Positions 24,030 to 32,243 of a stretch of 64,000 nt of DNA are shown here, in pieces. The notes beneath the pieces were generated by a model. It was given only the letters and a program-made list of their open reading frames with translations. It ran no database searches and was not told where the DNA came from. The translations under genes and the position numbers were made by a program. Numbering within the stretch: the first letter of the stretch is position 1; every line of letters starts with the position of its first letter. The DNA comes from an uncultured Eubacteriales bacterium (GTDB taxonomy: Bacteria > Bacillota > Clostridia > Tissierellales > Peptoniphilaceae): positions 1-64,000 of the forward strand of contig UQBO01000008.1 in assembly GCA_900539225.1 (NCBI GenBank). The letters run 5' to 3'.

Positions 24030-24965
24030 TATGGCTGCGATTACTATGACTAATAAGGCTAGTGCCTTATACATCGCTTTTATGGTGAAGTAAACGCCTC
24101 GACTATTTACTTCGCCATCTATGTCGCCAATATATGGTTTATCAACAATTTTAGAAAAATATTTGTGTGGTCCACCTAAACGAATTTTTAAAAGTCCCGC
24201 TATAGGCGCTTCAAGGAAGGCACTATTTGGGCTTGCGTGTGCATATCTATACTTAAAAAATGTTTTGCACGCGTAGGCAATATTTTTATTGAAGATGTTC
24301 GTGATTAGTATTAGAATCGCGCTTAATCTTGCTGGCACTAGATTGACCAGGTCATCTATCTTTGCTGCAAAAAAACCAAGATCTGCATACTTTTCATTCT
24401 TGTAGCCCCACATTGAGTCCATAGTGTTGATGAATTTATAAACTAAGCCAAGTGGTGTATATATCGAAATGTAGATAAGCGGAGCGATGACGCCATCTGA
24501 AGTGTTTTCAGAGACTGTCTCTATAGTCGCCTTGAGTATTTCCTCTTCACTTAATTCACTTGTGTCGCGGCCAACTATGTATGATAGTCTCTTACGTCCT
24601 CTCTCAAGCGAATGGCCTAACTCTTTTACGACCATATCTGCTTCAAAGTGAAGTGAGCATGCTGCAAGGCAGACGTAGACCATGTATGAAGTGTAGATTA
24701 GATACAAATATTTATTGATCTTAAATAATATTATTGCTAAGTATCCGAACAAAAATGCAAGGCTCATGTTGAATAGTACGCAGACTAAGCCAAGCACTTT
24801 CATAAAGTCGCCTCTTGCGTTTGTCCTTCGAATTAATTTTTCTTCATAGCTAATGACCTTACCCATGACTTTAACTGGATGAAAAAAGTTATATGGGTCG
24901 CCTAAGATCAAATCAAGCACAACGCCTATAAGTATGGCGATGAGTTTATAAGCCAAGTATTGCAT
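24006..24965 (-). CDS. cbiB: Adenosylcobinamide-phosphate synthase
   Basis: This 319-residue membrane enzyme attaches aminopropanol phosphate to adenosylcobyric acid. The N-terminus IGVVLDLILGDPYNFFHPVK is typical of CbiB/CobD(Pseudomonas). Further motifs are IVGRDTSELSEEEILKATIE, SENTSDGVIAPL, NTMDSMWGYKN and HASPNSAFLEAPIAGLL. Four to five hydrophobic segments fit a membrane protein. The name CobD is used for it in some species; the threonine-phosphate decarboxylase here is a different gene (19393-20409). It overlaps cbiP by 20 nt. Its 3' end is duplicated at 23699-23776. Confidence 0.96.
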   Translation of the reverse strand: MQYLAYKLIAILIGVVLDLILGDPYNFFHPVKVMGKVISYEEKLIRRTNARGDFMKVLGLVCVLFNMSLAFLFGYLAIILFKINKYLYLIYTSYMVYVCLAACSLHFEADMVVKELGHSLERGRKRLSYIVGRDTSELSEEEILKATIETVSENTSDGVIAPLIYISIYTPLGLVYKFINTMDSMWGYKNEKYADLGFFAAKIDDLVNLVPARLSAILILITNIFNKNIAYACKTFFKYRYAHASPNSAFLEAPIAGLLKIRLGGPHKYFSKIVDKPYIGDIDGEVNSRGVYFTIKAMYKALALLVIVIAAIYLKLILK

Positions 24966-25785
24966 TTAACTTATCTATATCGATGGCTTCTTCAAATACT
25001 TTGGCAAGTCTATCGATCTCATTATTCATCGCATCGTGCTCTGCCATGTGAGCATTGACGGCCTTCTCGTAGTCGTGAAGCGAGTCTTCGTCCGCTATCT
25101 CAAGCTTTGTATATGGCACTATGCCAAGGCAGTCAAGGCCAGTTAGCTCATGAAGTTTTTTTATACCTTCATCTAGTAGGCTCGCATCGCCTCTAAATTT
25201 ATTGATGATGTAACCCTTTATTCTTGATCTATCTTTTTCATCAAGTATCATGTATGTGCCATAGATTGAAGCGAAGACGCCGCCCTTGTCAATATCAGCG
25301 ACAATGATTGCATTCGTGTCAGCAAGTTCAGCCATACCAGTATTTACAAAGTCATCTTCAAGTAGATTTATCTCTGCTGGTGAGCCGGCTCCTTCTATAA
25401 TCATCACATCATATTTCTTCTCAAGCTCTTCAAAAACTTCTTTTACTTTTGCCTTTAATTCTTTCTTAATCGAGTAATACTCCTTAGTATTCATGTGCCT
25501 ATATAATTTACCAAGTACATAGACGTCGCTACCTGTGTCTGACGATGGCACTAGAAGTATCGGGTTCATATACTCATCGGCCTTGATTCCAGCAGCGTAG
25601 GCTTGTATAGCTTGTGCGTTACTAATAAGTTTTCCGTCTTGAAGCTTAAATGAGTTTCTTGACATATTTTGCGATTTGAACGGACATACCTTGTAGCCCT
25701 TGTCCCTGTAATATCTGCACATAGCAGTCGCTATCGTCGACTTGCCTGCAGACGATGTCGTTCCATATATCATTATCTTTGCCAT
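24946..25785 (-). CDS. cbiP: Cobyric acid synthase lacking the glutamine amidotransferase domain
   Basis: CbiP/CobQ amidates four side chains of adenosylcobyrinic acid a,c-diamide. Typical proteins have about 500 residues: an ATP-binding synthetase half and a glutaminase half. This one has 279. Residues 1-235 are a well-conserved synthetase half: GTTSSAGKSTIATAMCRY, CPFKSQNMSRNSF, NPILLVP, EGAGSPAEINL, VADIDKGGVFASIYGT, NKFRGDASLLDEGI and CLGIVPY. The glutaminase half is absent. Residues 250-279 (NNEIDRLAKVFEEAIDIDKL) resemble the extreme C-terminal helix of full-length proteins, as if the middle had been deleted. The frame is clean and the gene is coupled to cbiB, so it is probably functional with ammonia or a separate glutaminase. 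Confidence 0.93.
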   Translation of the reverse strand: MAKIMIYGTTSSAGKSTIATAMCRYYRDKGYKVCPFKSQNMSRNSFKLQDGKLISNAQAIQAYAAGIKADEYMNPILLVPSSDTGSDVYVLGKLYRHMNTKEYYSIKKELKAKVKEVFEELEKKYDVMIIEGAGSPAEINLLEDDFVNTGMAELADTNAIIVADIDKGGVFASIYGTYMILDEKDRSRIKGYIINKFRGDASLLDEGIKKLHELTGLDCLGIVPYTKLEIADEDSLHDYEKAVNAHMAEHDAMNNEIDRLAKVFEEAIDIDKLNAILGL

Positions 25786-26193
25786 TTAAAATTCCTCTTC
25801 GTTGTATTCGATAGTGCCTAAATCAGTTTCAATCGCAATTAAATTTTTCTTCCACTCTCTATATTTAGCCACTTCTTCGCTTATAGACTTAATTAGTATT
25901 GACACACCAAATATTTTCGAAGCTATGACGAAGAAAGCATTTTGCTTATATGAATTTGGATACAAAACTATTAGTAGACCTGAGATGATAAATAGCATAT
26001 TTTTCTTCTCAATGCCCCTGTACTTGCCATTATAATAATCTTTAACTAGGTCCAAAAAGTCATTGATAAGGTCTTGGTACTTTGCCAAATCAGTATTTGT
26101 TTTAATGGCTTCACCGATGTCACCAATTTTGTTCATGGCCTCATCCTTATTGAAATTACCAATGTTCATGTCTTTTAAAAAATCAAAATTCAT
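25786..26193 (-). CDS. Small membrane protein of unknown function
   Basis: This 135-residue protein has a mostly helical, charged N-terminal half. Two hydrophobic segments follow around residues 68-100 (LFIISGLLIVLYP and FFVIASKIFGVSIL), then a charged tail. The hydrophobic part vaguely recalls YkvA/DUF1232 proteins, but the usual signature is not clear, so I leave the family open. It sits exactly between the sensor kinase and cbiP, with 2 and 0 nt spacing, and must be co-transcribed with them. Confidence 0.75.
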   Translation of the reverse strand: MNFDFLKDMNIGNFNKDEAMNKIGDIGEAIKTNTDLAKYQDLINDFLDLVKDYYNGKYRGIEKKNMLFIISGLLIVLYPNSYKQNAFFVIASKIFGVSILIKSISEEVAKYREWKKNLIAIETDLGTIEYNEEEF

Positions 26194-26195
26194 AT

Positions 26196-27545
26196 CTACA
26201 CTCCCTTTTTTAATACAAAATAAAAATTCGATCCTTTGCCATAACTGCTCTCTACTCCAAACTCTGCCTTATGAAGTAAAAGCACTTCACGTGCGATGTA
26301 TAGGCCGAGGCCTGTCGCATACTTTTTGAGCTCGTGGTTCGCGCTCGAGATGTAGTAGCGGTCCCAAACCCTCTTGATGTCCTCTTCCTTGATGCCCATG
26401 CCGTGGTCGATAACCTCGTATCTAACGCCATTTGCCTCTTCAGTAATCCTCACAAGAACATCTTCGTCCTCATTTGAATAGTTCAGTGCGTTTGATAAGT
26501 AATTATATATAACGCTTCTAATCTTCTTCTCATCAGCCATGACCATAGTATCGCCACTTACGTTTAATTTAATTCTTTCTCTATTTTCAGCAGTATTTAA
26601 TTTATCTATAATCTCCTTTGAAATGGCTTCGAGCGAAATTCTTTTTAATTCAAGTTCACCAAGGGCGCTCACGTTCTTTGACGCTTCAAGCATCTCGTTA
26701 ATCATGCCGTTTAATCTATCTGCCTCTGTGATGATGGTGTCAAGATTATCTTCACGCTTTTCTTTATTATCTCCTGTTATATCCTTAATCATCTCAGCAT
26801 AAGACTTTATCACGCTTAGAGGCGTTTTAAAGTCATGTGAAACATTGGCAATGATATTCTCGCGAAAGTCCATAGTCCTCTTTAAATCTTCATTTGCGTT
26901 CTCAAGACTCTTCTTTAGCTCTTCAATCTCTTCGTAGCCGCCCTCTTCTTCTATAGAAAAACTCTTTGTGCCCAAAAATTTGGACGCTTCCGAAAGATTT
27001 TTGATTGGCCTAGTAAGTTTCTTTGCCAAAAAGTAAGATAAAGCTAGAGCTAAAACTATAGCCACGAGACTTATGTATAAAAGTTCTTCCTTTAGCATCT
27101 TCTTTACTGAGCCATCTTCATCAAGATTGTCAATAAGCTTCATATATAGTTTTGCATTAACTGTTTCGTATCTCTTTAAAAAGACTAGGTACTCTCTATC
27201 GTCATGCTTCTTGATATAGTCTATGCTATCTTCATTGCTTTTAACAAAATCAAGGTCTTCCTTATCAAGCTCAATTAGATAATTTGGGTACAAAACTAAG
27301 CCATTCTCATCAAAAATAATTATGCCAAGCCTTGTTTTGCTCGCAATGCTATTTAAATACGAGACGAGATCAGTTCCTGAATAAGAAGAAATTTCTTTTT
27401 CAGTGTTTTGAATGAGCTCCCTCTTCTTTTGCGTGTATATCTCTTTGAAGAAAACTATGTTAAATAGCCACATTGTTGATAGTATCAGTATTGTGAATAT
27501 CAAAAAGTAGCTGATTAACTTTGTGAATAGTGATTTATTCTTCAT
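26196..27545 (-). CDS. Sensor histidine kinase
   Basis: This 449-residue membrane kinase has a transmembrane segment near residues 7-29 and an extracellular sensor of about 110 residues. A second membrane segment near 145-165, a HAMP linker (KKLTRPIKNLSEAS), HisKA with phospho-His in NVSHDFKTPLSVIKSYA and HATPase motifs follow (NYLSNALNYS, DHGMGIKEEDI, ATGLGLYIAREV, GKGSNFYFVL). The start at 27545 has GGAG at 7 nt and overlaps the regulator gene by 11 nt; an upstream extension is unlikely. It forms a two-component pair with the gene before it. It is co-transcribed with cbiP and cbiB; the signal is unknown. Confidence 0.93.
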   Translation of the reverse strand: MKNKSLFTKLISYFLIFTILILSTMWLFNIVFFKEIYTQKKRELIQNTEKEISSYSGTDLVSYLNSIASKTRLGIIIFDENGLVLYPNYLIELDKEDLDFVKSNEDSIDYIKKHDDREYLVFLKRYETVNAKLYMKLIDNLDEDGSVKKMLKEELLYISLVAIVLALALSYFLAKKLTRPIKNLSEASKFLGTKSFSIEEEGGYEEIEELKKSLENANEDLKRTMDFRENIIANVSHDFKTPLSVIKSYAEMIKDITGDNKEKREDNLDTIITEADRLNGMINEMLEASKNVSALGELELKRISLEAISKEIIDKLNTAENRERIKLNVSGDTMVMADEKKIRSVIYNYLSNALNYSNEDEDVLVRITEEANGVRYEVIDHGMGIKEEDIKRVWDRYYISSANHELKKYATGLGLYIAREVLLLHKAEFGVESSYGKGSNFYFVLKKGV

Positions 27546-28212
27546 CTTTTTTCTCCAGCTTATAACCATAGCCACGAACTGTGCTGATTATATCCTTTTC
27601 ATAGCCAAGTGAGTTCCTAAGCATCTTGATGTGAGTGTCAACAGTTCTATTGTCCCCGAAGAAATCGTAGCCCCAAACATTTTCAAGTATAGTCTCACGC
27701 GATAGAGCTATGCCTTCGTTTTGAGCTAGATAAACGAGTAGCTCATACTCCTTTGGTGTTAAATCCAATTTTTTGTCATTAATAAAAGCTTCTCTCGCAT
27801 CAAAATCTATTTTCAAGCTGCCATTGTGATAAATATTTGCCTTTACATTGCTTGTGTGTCTTGCAAGTATCGCCTTGACCCTCGCCATAACTTCACGCGG
27901 ACTAAAGGGCTTGACAACGTAATCATCGATACCTATCTCAAAGCCATAAAGCTTGTCATACTCCTCACCTTTTGCGCTAAGAACAAGAACGGGTATGTCT
28001 TTTACTTCCTTAATCCTCTTGTAAGCCGAAAAGCCATCGAGCTTCGGCATCATTATATCTAAGATGATAAGGTCTATATCATTATTATTAACTTTATTAA
28101 GAGCGTCGATGCCATCAACTGCCTCGATCACATCATAGCCGTTAATGAGAGAGTACTCCTTAAGTACGTTTCTTATATTTTCATCGTCATCAGCTATAAG
28201 TATAGTCGCCAT
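27535..28212 (-). CDS. OmpR-family response regulator
   Basis: This 225-residue protein has a receiver domain (acidic pair in IADDDEN, phosphorylated Asp52 in LIILDIMMPKLDG, Lys in VKPFSPREV) and an OmpR-type winged helix. The winged helix contains LTPKEYELLVYLAQN, LENVWGYDFFGDNRTVDTHI and VRGYGYKLE. All canonical receiver residues are present. Its kinase follows at once. The target genes are unknown; its own operon, including cbiP and cbiB, is a natural candidate. Confidence 0.95.
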   Translation of the reverse strand: MATILIADDDENIRNVLKEYSLINGYDVIEAVDGIDALNKVNNNDIDLIILDIMMPKLDGFSAYKRIKEVKDIPVLVLSAKGEEYDKLYGFEIGIDDYVVKPFSPREVMARVKAILARHTSNVKANIYHNGSLKIDFDAREAFINDKKLDLTPKEYELLVYLAQNEGIALSRETILENVWGYDFFGDNRTVDTHIKMLRNSLGYEKDIISTVRGYGYKLEKKDEE

Positions 28213-28301
28213 ACTATCACCTCTATCAATTTTTACCCGATAATAATCTTTTTAAACGCTTTATATGCAAGTAGAGCCTTGCATTAACAAGGCCCATGTA
28301 A

Positions 28302-28586
28302 TTATTTTAAACTGTCTAGGTATTCCTTAAGCTCATCTATATCTAAGATGGCTCTTTCGTTGTCACCAAGTATAAGAGCTGGTATGCCGATATTGCCAGC
28401 GCTCTTTGCTCCGTCAAATTCGCTCATTGTGTCTCTTGCTTTTAAAAACTTTTTCATGCTCGCAAGATTTTCTGTGATGTCAAGGTACAAGAAGCGCACA
28501 CCCGACTCGTCCATCACTTCTTTAAACGGTCCGCAGTCTGGACACATAGAGCTACCAAAAACTATCTTCTTTACTACTTCACTCAT
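28302..28586 (-). CDS. Glutaredoxin-like thiol protein
   Basis: This 94-residue thioredoxin-fold protein has a CPDC active site (VFGSSMCPDCGPF), a cis-Pro-type loop (NIGIPALILGD) and a short C-terminal helix. It resembles the glutaredoxin-related proteins of anaerobic Firmicutes. It is probably a small disulfide or thiol carrier. It has its own promoter and lies alone. A weak hairpin (28276-28293) follows it. Confidence 0.85.
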   Translation of the reverse strand: MSEVVKKIVFGSSMCPDCGPFKEVMDESGVRFLYLDITENLASMKKFLKARDTMSEFDGAKSAGNIGIPALILGDNERAILDIDELKEYLDSLK

Positions 28587-28630
28587 ATGAATTCTCCTTT
28601 ACTCATGTATTTACTATTTATCTTATCTTC

Positions 28631-28659
28631 ATTGTAATGGTAATGGCTGTTTTTGTCAA
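28631..28659 (-). promoter_or_regulatory. Promoter of the glutaredoxin-like gene
   Basis: The minus-strand TTGACA (28654-28659) and TACAAT (28631-28636) have a 17-bp spacer, 45 bp upstream of the start. Confidence 0.7.
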
Positions 28660-28704
28660 GAAAAAAGAAAGAGCTAAGTTAATAGATCTTTCTTCATATC
28701 AATA

Positions 28705-29733
28705 CTAATTGCTAAATATACCAAGTTTATCTGAAATAAATTCTTGCTTGCCGTCTCCATCTATCTTTATGGTGTAAACGCTTTGAACCGTGTAGCCCTT
28801 GTCTCTATCGCCTCTATTCATAAGTAGAACGGAGTATAATTTGCCATCATCAATATCATAAGTGACTTCTGTAAGTATCATATCATCTTCTTTGTGTGCT
28901 GACTTTTTATTAAGTTTAACTTCATTGATAAAGCCAGATTTAAAATTTTCAAGCTCTGCTATCTTCTCTTTGATGTACTCCTCATCATTTACTTCATCAA
29001 AAGCTTTATTAAAGTCTTCATCAGAAACAAATGAGCTTGGTGCTTTCCAAAGAAAGTCTTTATATTCCTTTTCAAGGGCATATTCTTTGCCTTCGTTCCA
29101 CCTTGTCAATTCAATTTTAAAGATAGGCATCTTAATATTATTTTCTATGCTGATATCATCAATCGCATCTCTATCCACGTTATCTAAAACTATATCGTGC
29201 TCTTTAATTTTCTTAATATCATCTAAACTCACATTGCCAGCTGCAATTATGACAGGTTTCATCTCACTTGTATCGACATAGTTAATACCATTTTCCCTCT
29301 CAAGATTATAATCATTAACAGTTATCACTATCGACTTAAGAAAGTCTTTATAATAAATTTTTCCTATGCTATTTACATAGTTTTTAATAAAGACTGAGTT
29401 TTGATACTCACCATCAACAAAGCTGTTCTTGACATTATATACAAGTTCTTTAACGTTCCAAGCGCCACTCTTAGCTGATGAGCTAATTCTTGAATAATCC
29501 TTCCAATACTTCATTATATCAAGGTCATCAAGGTAAATGCTTCCAGTGAATTCATCGACGCCAAAGAATTTGTGATTATAATTTAAATCCATATGCAAAG
29601 TTGATTCACTCCACTTACCATCTCTATAAACAAAGGCTTTCACATCGCTTGTATATGGAAAGCTAAGTACTCCAAATCTAATAAAAAAGATTGTTGCCAA
29701 TATGATTATAAGTATTATTGTTTTATTTTTCAT
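28705..29733 (-). CDS. Membrane-anchored protein of unknown function
   Basis: This 342-residue protein has an N-terminal hydrophobic segment (residues 5-23, IILIIILATIFFIRFGVLSF) with no clear cleavage site. The remaining 315 residues are hydrophilic and mixed alpha/beta, with no Cys and no domain I recognise, and should lie outside the cell. Near residue 170 a short stretch reads VIIAAGNVSLDDIKKIKEHD. It has a good ribosome site (AAGGAGG), its own promoter and no coupled neighbour. Confidence 0.82.
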   Translation of the reverse strand: MKNKTIILIIILATIFFIRFGVLSFPYTSDVKAFVYRDGKWSESTLHMDLNYNHKFFGVDEFTGSIYLDDLDIMKYWKDYSRISSSAKSGAWNVKELVYNVKNSFVDGEYQNSVFIKNYVNSIGKIYYKDFLKSIVITVNDYNLERENGINYVDTSEMKPVIIAAGNVSLDDIKKIKEHDIVLDNVDRDAIDDISIENNIKMPIFKIELTRWNEGKEYALEKEYKDFLWKAPSSFVSDEDFNKAFDEVNDEEYIKEKIAELENFKSGFINEVKLNKKSAHKEDDMILTEVTYDIDDGKLYSVLLMNRGDRDKGYTVQSVYTIKIDGDGKQEFISDKLGIFSN

Positions 29734-29758
29734 ATTGAACGCCTCCTTACATAAGATA

Positions 29759-29788
29759 ATTATATCACATTTAGAAATATTTGCGCAA
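29759..29788 (-). promoter_or_regulatory. Promoter of the unknown membrane-anchored gene
   Basis: The minus-strand TTGCGC (29783-29788) and TATAAT (29759-29764) have an 18-bp spacer. The -35 abuts the T-run of the leuS terminator. Confidence 0.6.
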
Positions 29789-29816
29789 AAAAAGAAAGAC
29801 CATATAGATCTTTCTT
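29787..29816 (-). terminator. Terminator of leuS
   Basis: The stem AAGAAAGA (29792-29799)/TCTTTCTT (29809-29816) is followed on the minus strand by a run of seven T. Confidence 0.8.
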
Positions 29817-29822
29817 CATAAA

Positions 29823-32234
29823 CTATTTTATTACTACTGTAAATATTTTGTTCTTAACGTAAATTTCTTTAACGATGTTCTTGCCTTGCTTTGACTTTTC
29901 AAAAAGTTCGTGTGTGTAAACTTTTTCTTTTACTTCGTCTTCAGAGGCATCTCTATCAATCTCGATCGTGTATCTAACTTTGCCGTTGAATTGAACTGGT
30001 ATCTCTATAGTTTTGATTATAGTTTTTTCTTCATCATAGCTTGGCCAAGTTGATTTATAAAGTTCTGTATCGAAGCCCACCATCTCATTGATTTCTTCTG
30101 TGATGTGTGGTGCAATTGGATATAGAAGTGTGATATAAGTCTTAAGCTCTTTTCTTGTGATGCTTCCCTTTGAAGTAATTTTGTTAAGTAGCTCCATAAG
30201 TTTGGCAACTGCTGTGTTGAACTTTAAATTTTCGAAGTCTTCTGAGACTTTTTTAATAGTGATGTGAAAATCTTGTTCTAAGTCTTTAGAATAGTTTTCG
30301 TCGTCATTGACTATTTCCATCAAGCGATAAACTCTTTCAAGGAACTTTCTCGAGCCTTGTATACCTGTCTCTGACCACATAGCAACTTTTTCGTAGTCAC
30401 CCATAAACATTTCAAAAACTCTTAGTGTGTCTGCGCCATACTCTTCAACTATATCATCTGTATTTATTACGTTGCCTCTTGACTTACTCATCTTTTCTCC
30501 GTCTTGAGCAAGTAGCATACCATGTGATGTTCTCTTTTGATATGGTTCGCTTGTTGGCACTACGCCTATATAATATAAGAATTTATTCCAAAATCTTGAG
30601 TATAGTAAGTGAAGCGTAGTGTGCTCCATACCTCCATTGTACCAATCAACTGGCATCCAGTATTTAAGTGCGTCCATGGATGCTGGTGCTGTGCTGCACT
30701 TTGGATCAGTGTATCTTAAGAAGTACCAGCTTGATCCAGCCCAGTTAGGCATAGTGTCTGTCTCTCTCTTAGCAGGGCCGCCGCAATGAGGGCAAGTTGT
30801 GTTAACAAAGCTATCGATCTTAGCTAGTGGTGACTCACCTGTATCTGTTGGTTCGTATGCTTCAACGTCTGGAAGTGTTAATGGCAGATCCTCTTCGTTA
30901 AGTGGCACCCAACCGCATTTTTCGCAGTATACCATAGGTATAGGTTCTCCCCAATATCTTTGTCTCGAGAATACCCAGTCTCTTAGCTTGTAGTTTGTCT
31001 TAACAACGCCTACTTTTTTATCTTCAAAATATTTAATTATCTTTTTCTTTGCCTCATCAACTGATAGACCATTTAAAAAGTCTGAATTAACTAAAGTGCC
31101 TTTTTGTGTATCAGTATAAGCTTCTTTACTAATGTCGCCACCAGAGATAACTTCTTTTATCTCTTCGCCAAAAGCTTTTGCAAAGTCATAGTCCCTTTGG
31201 TCGTGACCAGGTACCGCCATGATGGCGCCTGTGCCATAAGTCATTAAAACGTAGTCTGATACGTAGATGGCAATCTTTTCCCCATTAGCAGGGTTAATGG
31301 CAGTAAGGCCATCTATCTTAACTCCTGTCTTTTCTTTAACAAGCTCTGTTCTTTCAAAATCAGATTTTAATTTAGCCTTATTTTGATATTCATGAACTTC
31401 GTCAATGTTTTTGATACTATCTTTATACTTTTCTATAAGCGGATGCTCTGGTGAGATAACCATGTATGATACGCCAAAGATGGTATCTGGTCTAGTTGTA
31501 TAAACTTTTAGCTTGTCATCCACTTCATCTATATCAAAATCAAGCTCCATACCGTGGCTTCTGCCTATCCAGTTAACTTGTTGCGTCTTAACTCTGTCAA
31601 TGAAATCAACTGTGTCAAGGTCATCTATAAGTCTGTCAGCATACTTAGTTATAGCTAGCATCCATTGTGTTTTAACTCTGTGTTCAACAGTGTGGCCGCA
31701 TCTTTCGCAGTGGCCTTGAATAACTTCTTCGTTTGCAAGACCAATCTTACAGCTTGGGCACCAGTTAATATTCATTTCCTTTTTATAAGCAAGACCCTTT
31801 TTGAATAATTGTATAAATATCCATTGCGTCCACTTGTAATATTCTGGATCAGTTGTGTTGATCTCTCTATCCCAGTCAAATGAAAGACCTAGTGATGTCA
31901 GTTGGTGCTTAAAGTGAGCAACGTTTCTCTTAGTAACATCCTTTGGGTTCATTTTGTGCTTTATGGCATAATTTTCAGTTGGAAGACCAAAAGCGTCCCA
32001 GCCCATTGGGTACAAAACGTTGTATCCTTCAAGTCTTCTCTTTCTAGCAACTATATCAAGCGCTGTGTAACTCCTTGGGTGACCAACGTGTAGTCCCTCT
32101 CCTGATGGATATGGGAACTCTACCATCAAAAAGTATTTTGGCTTGTCTGAATCATTTTCTGCATGAAACGCTTTATTATCTGCCCAGATCTTTTGCCATT
32201 TGCCTTCGACATCTTTATGATTATATTCTTTCAT
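29823..32234 (-). CDS. leuS: Leucyl-tRNA synthetase
   Basis: This class I synthetase of 803 residues is normal for bacterial LeuRS. The HIGH motif is in PYPSGEGLHVGHPRSYTA, and a zinc-type insert (CPSCKIG, CERCGHTV) follows. The editing domain contains TTRPDTIFGVSYM and GTGAIMAVPGHDQRDYDFA, and KMSKS is in GEKMSKSRGNV. It is the last gene of a run that includes asnS and the cyclophilin. No T-box is seen directly upstream, because asnS ends only 9 nt away. Confidence 0.98.
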   Translation of the reverse strand: MKEYNHKDVEGKWQKIWADNKAFHAENDSDKPKYFLMVEFPYPSGEGLHVGHPRSYTALDIVARKRRLEGYNVLYPMGWDAFGLPTENYAIKHKMNPKDVTKRNVAHFKHQLTSLGLSFDWDREINTTDPEYYKWTQWIFIQLFKKGLAYKKEMNINWCPSCKIGLANEEVIQGHCERCGHTVEHRVKTQWMLAITKYADRLIDDLDTVDFIDRVKTQQVNWIGRSHGMELDFDIDEVDDKLKVYTTRPDTIFGVSYMVISPEHPLIEKYKDSIKNIDEVHEYQNKAKLKSDFERTELVKEKTGVKIDGLTAINPANGEKIAIYVSDYVLMTYGTGAIMAVPGHDQRDYDFAKAFGEEIKEVISGGDISKEAYTDTQKGTLVNSDFLNGLSVDEAKKKIIKYFEDKKVGVVKTNYKLRDWVFSRQRYWGEPIPMVYCEKCGWVPLNEEDLPLTLPDVEAYEPTDTGESPLAKIDSFVNTTCPHCGGPAKRETDTMPNWAGSSWYFLRYTDPKCSTAPASMDALKYWMPVDWYNGGMEHTTLHLLYSRFWNKFLYYIGVVPTSEPYQKRTSHGMLLAQDGEKMSKSRGNVINTDDIVEEYGADTLRVFEMFMGDYEKVAMWSETGIQGSRKFLERVYRLMEIVNDDENYSKDLEQDFHITIKKVSEDFENLKFNTAVAKLMELLNKITSKGSITRKELKTYITLLYPIAPHITEEINEMVGFDTELYKSTWPSYDEEKTIIKTIEIPVQFNGKVRYTIEIDRDASEDEVKEKVYTHELFEKSKQGKNIVKEIYVKNKIFTVVIK

Positions 32235-32243
32235 AGCGCCCTC

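Noticed and set aside
28302..28586. Selenoprotein among the redox genes
   Set aside because: The glutaredoxin-like protein has a CPDC site encoded by normal Cys codons; I found no in-frame TGA continuing a conserved domain.
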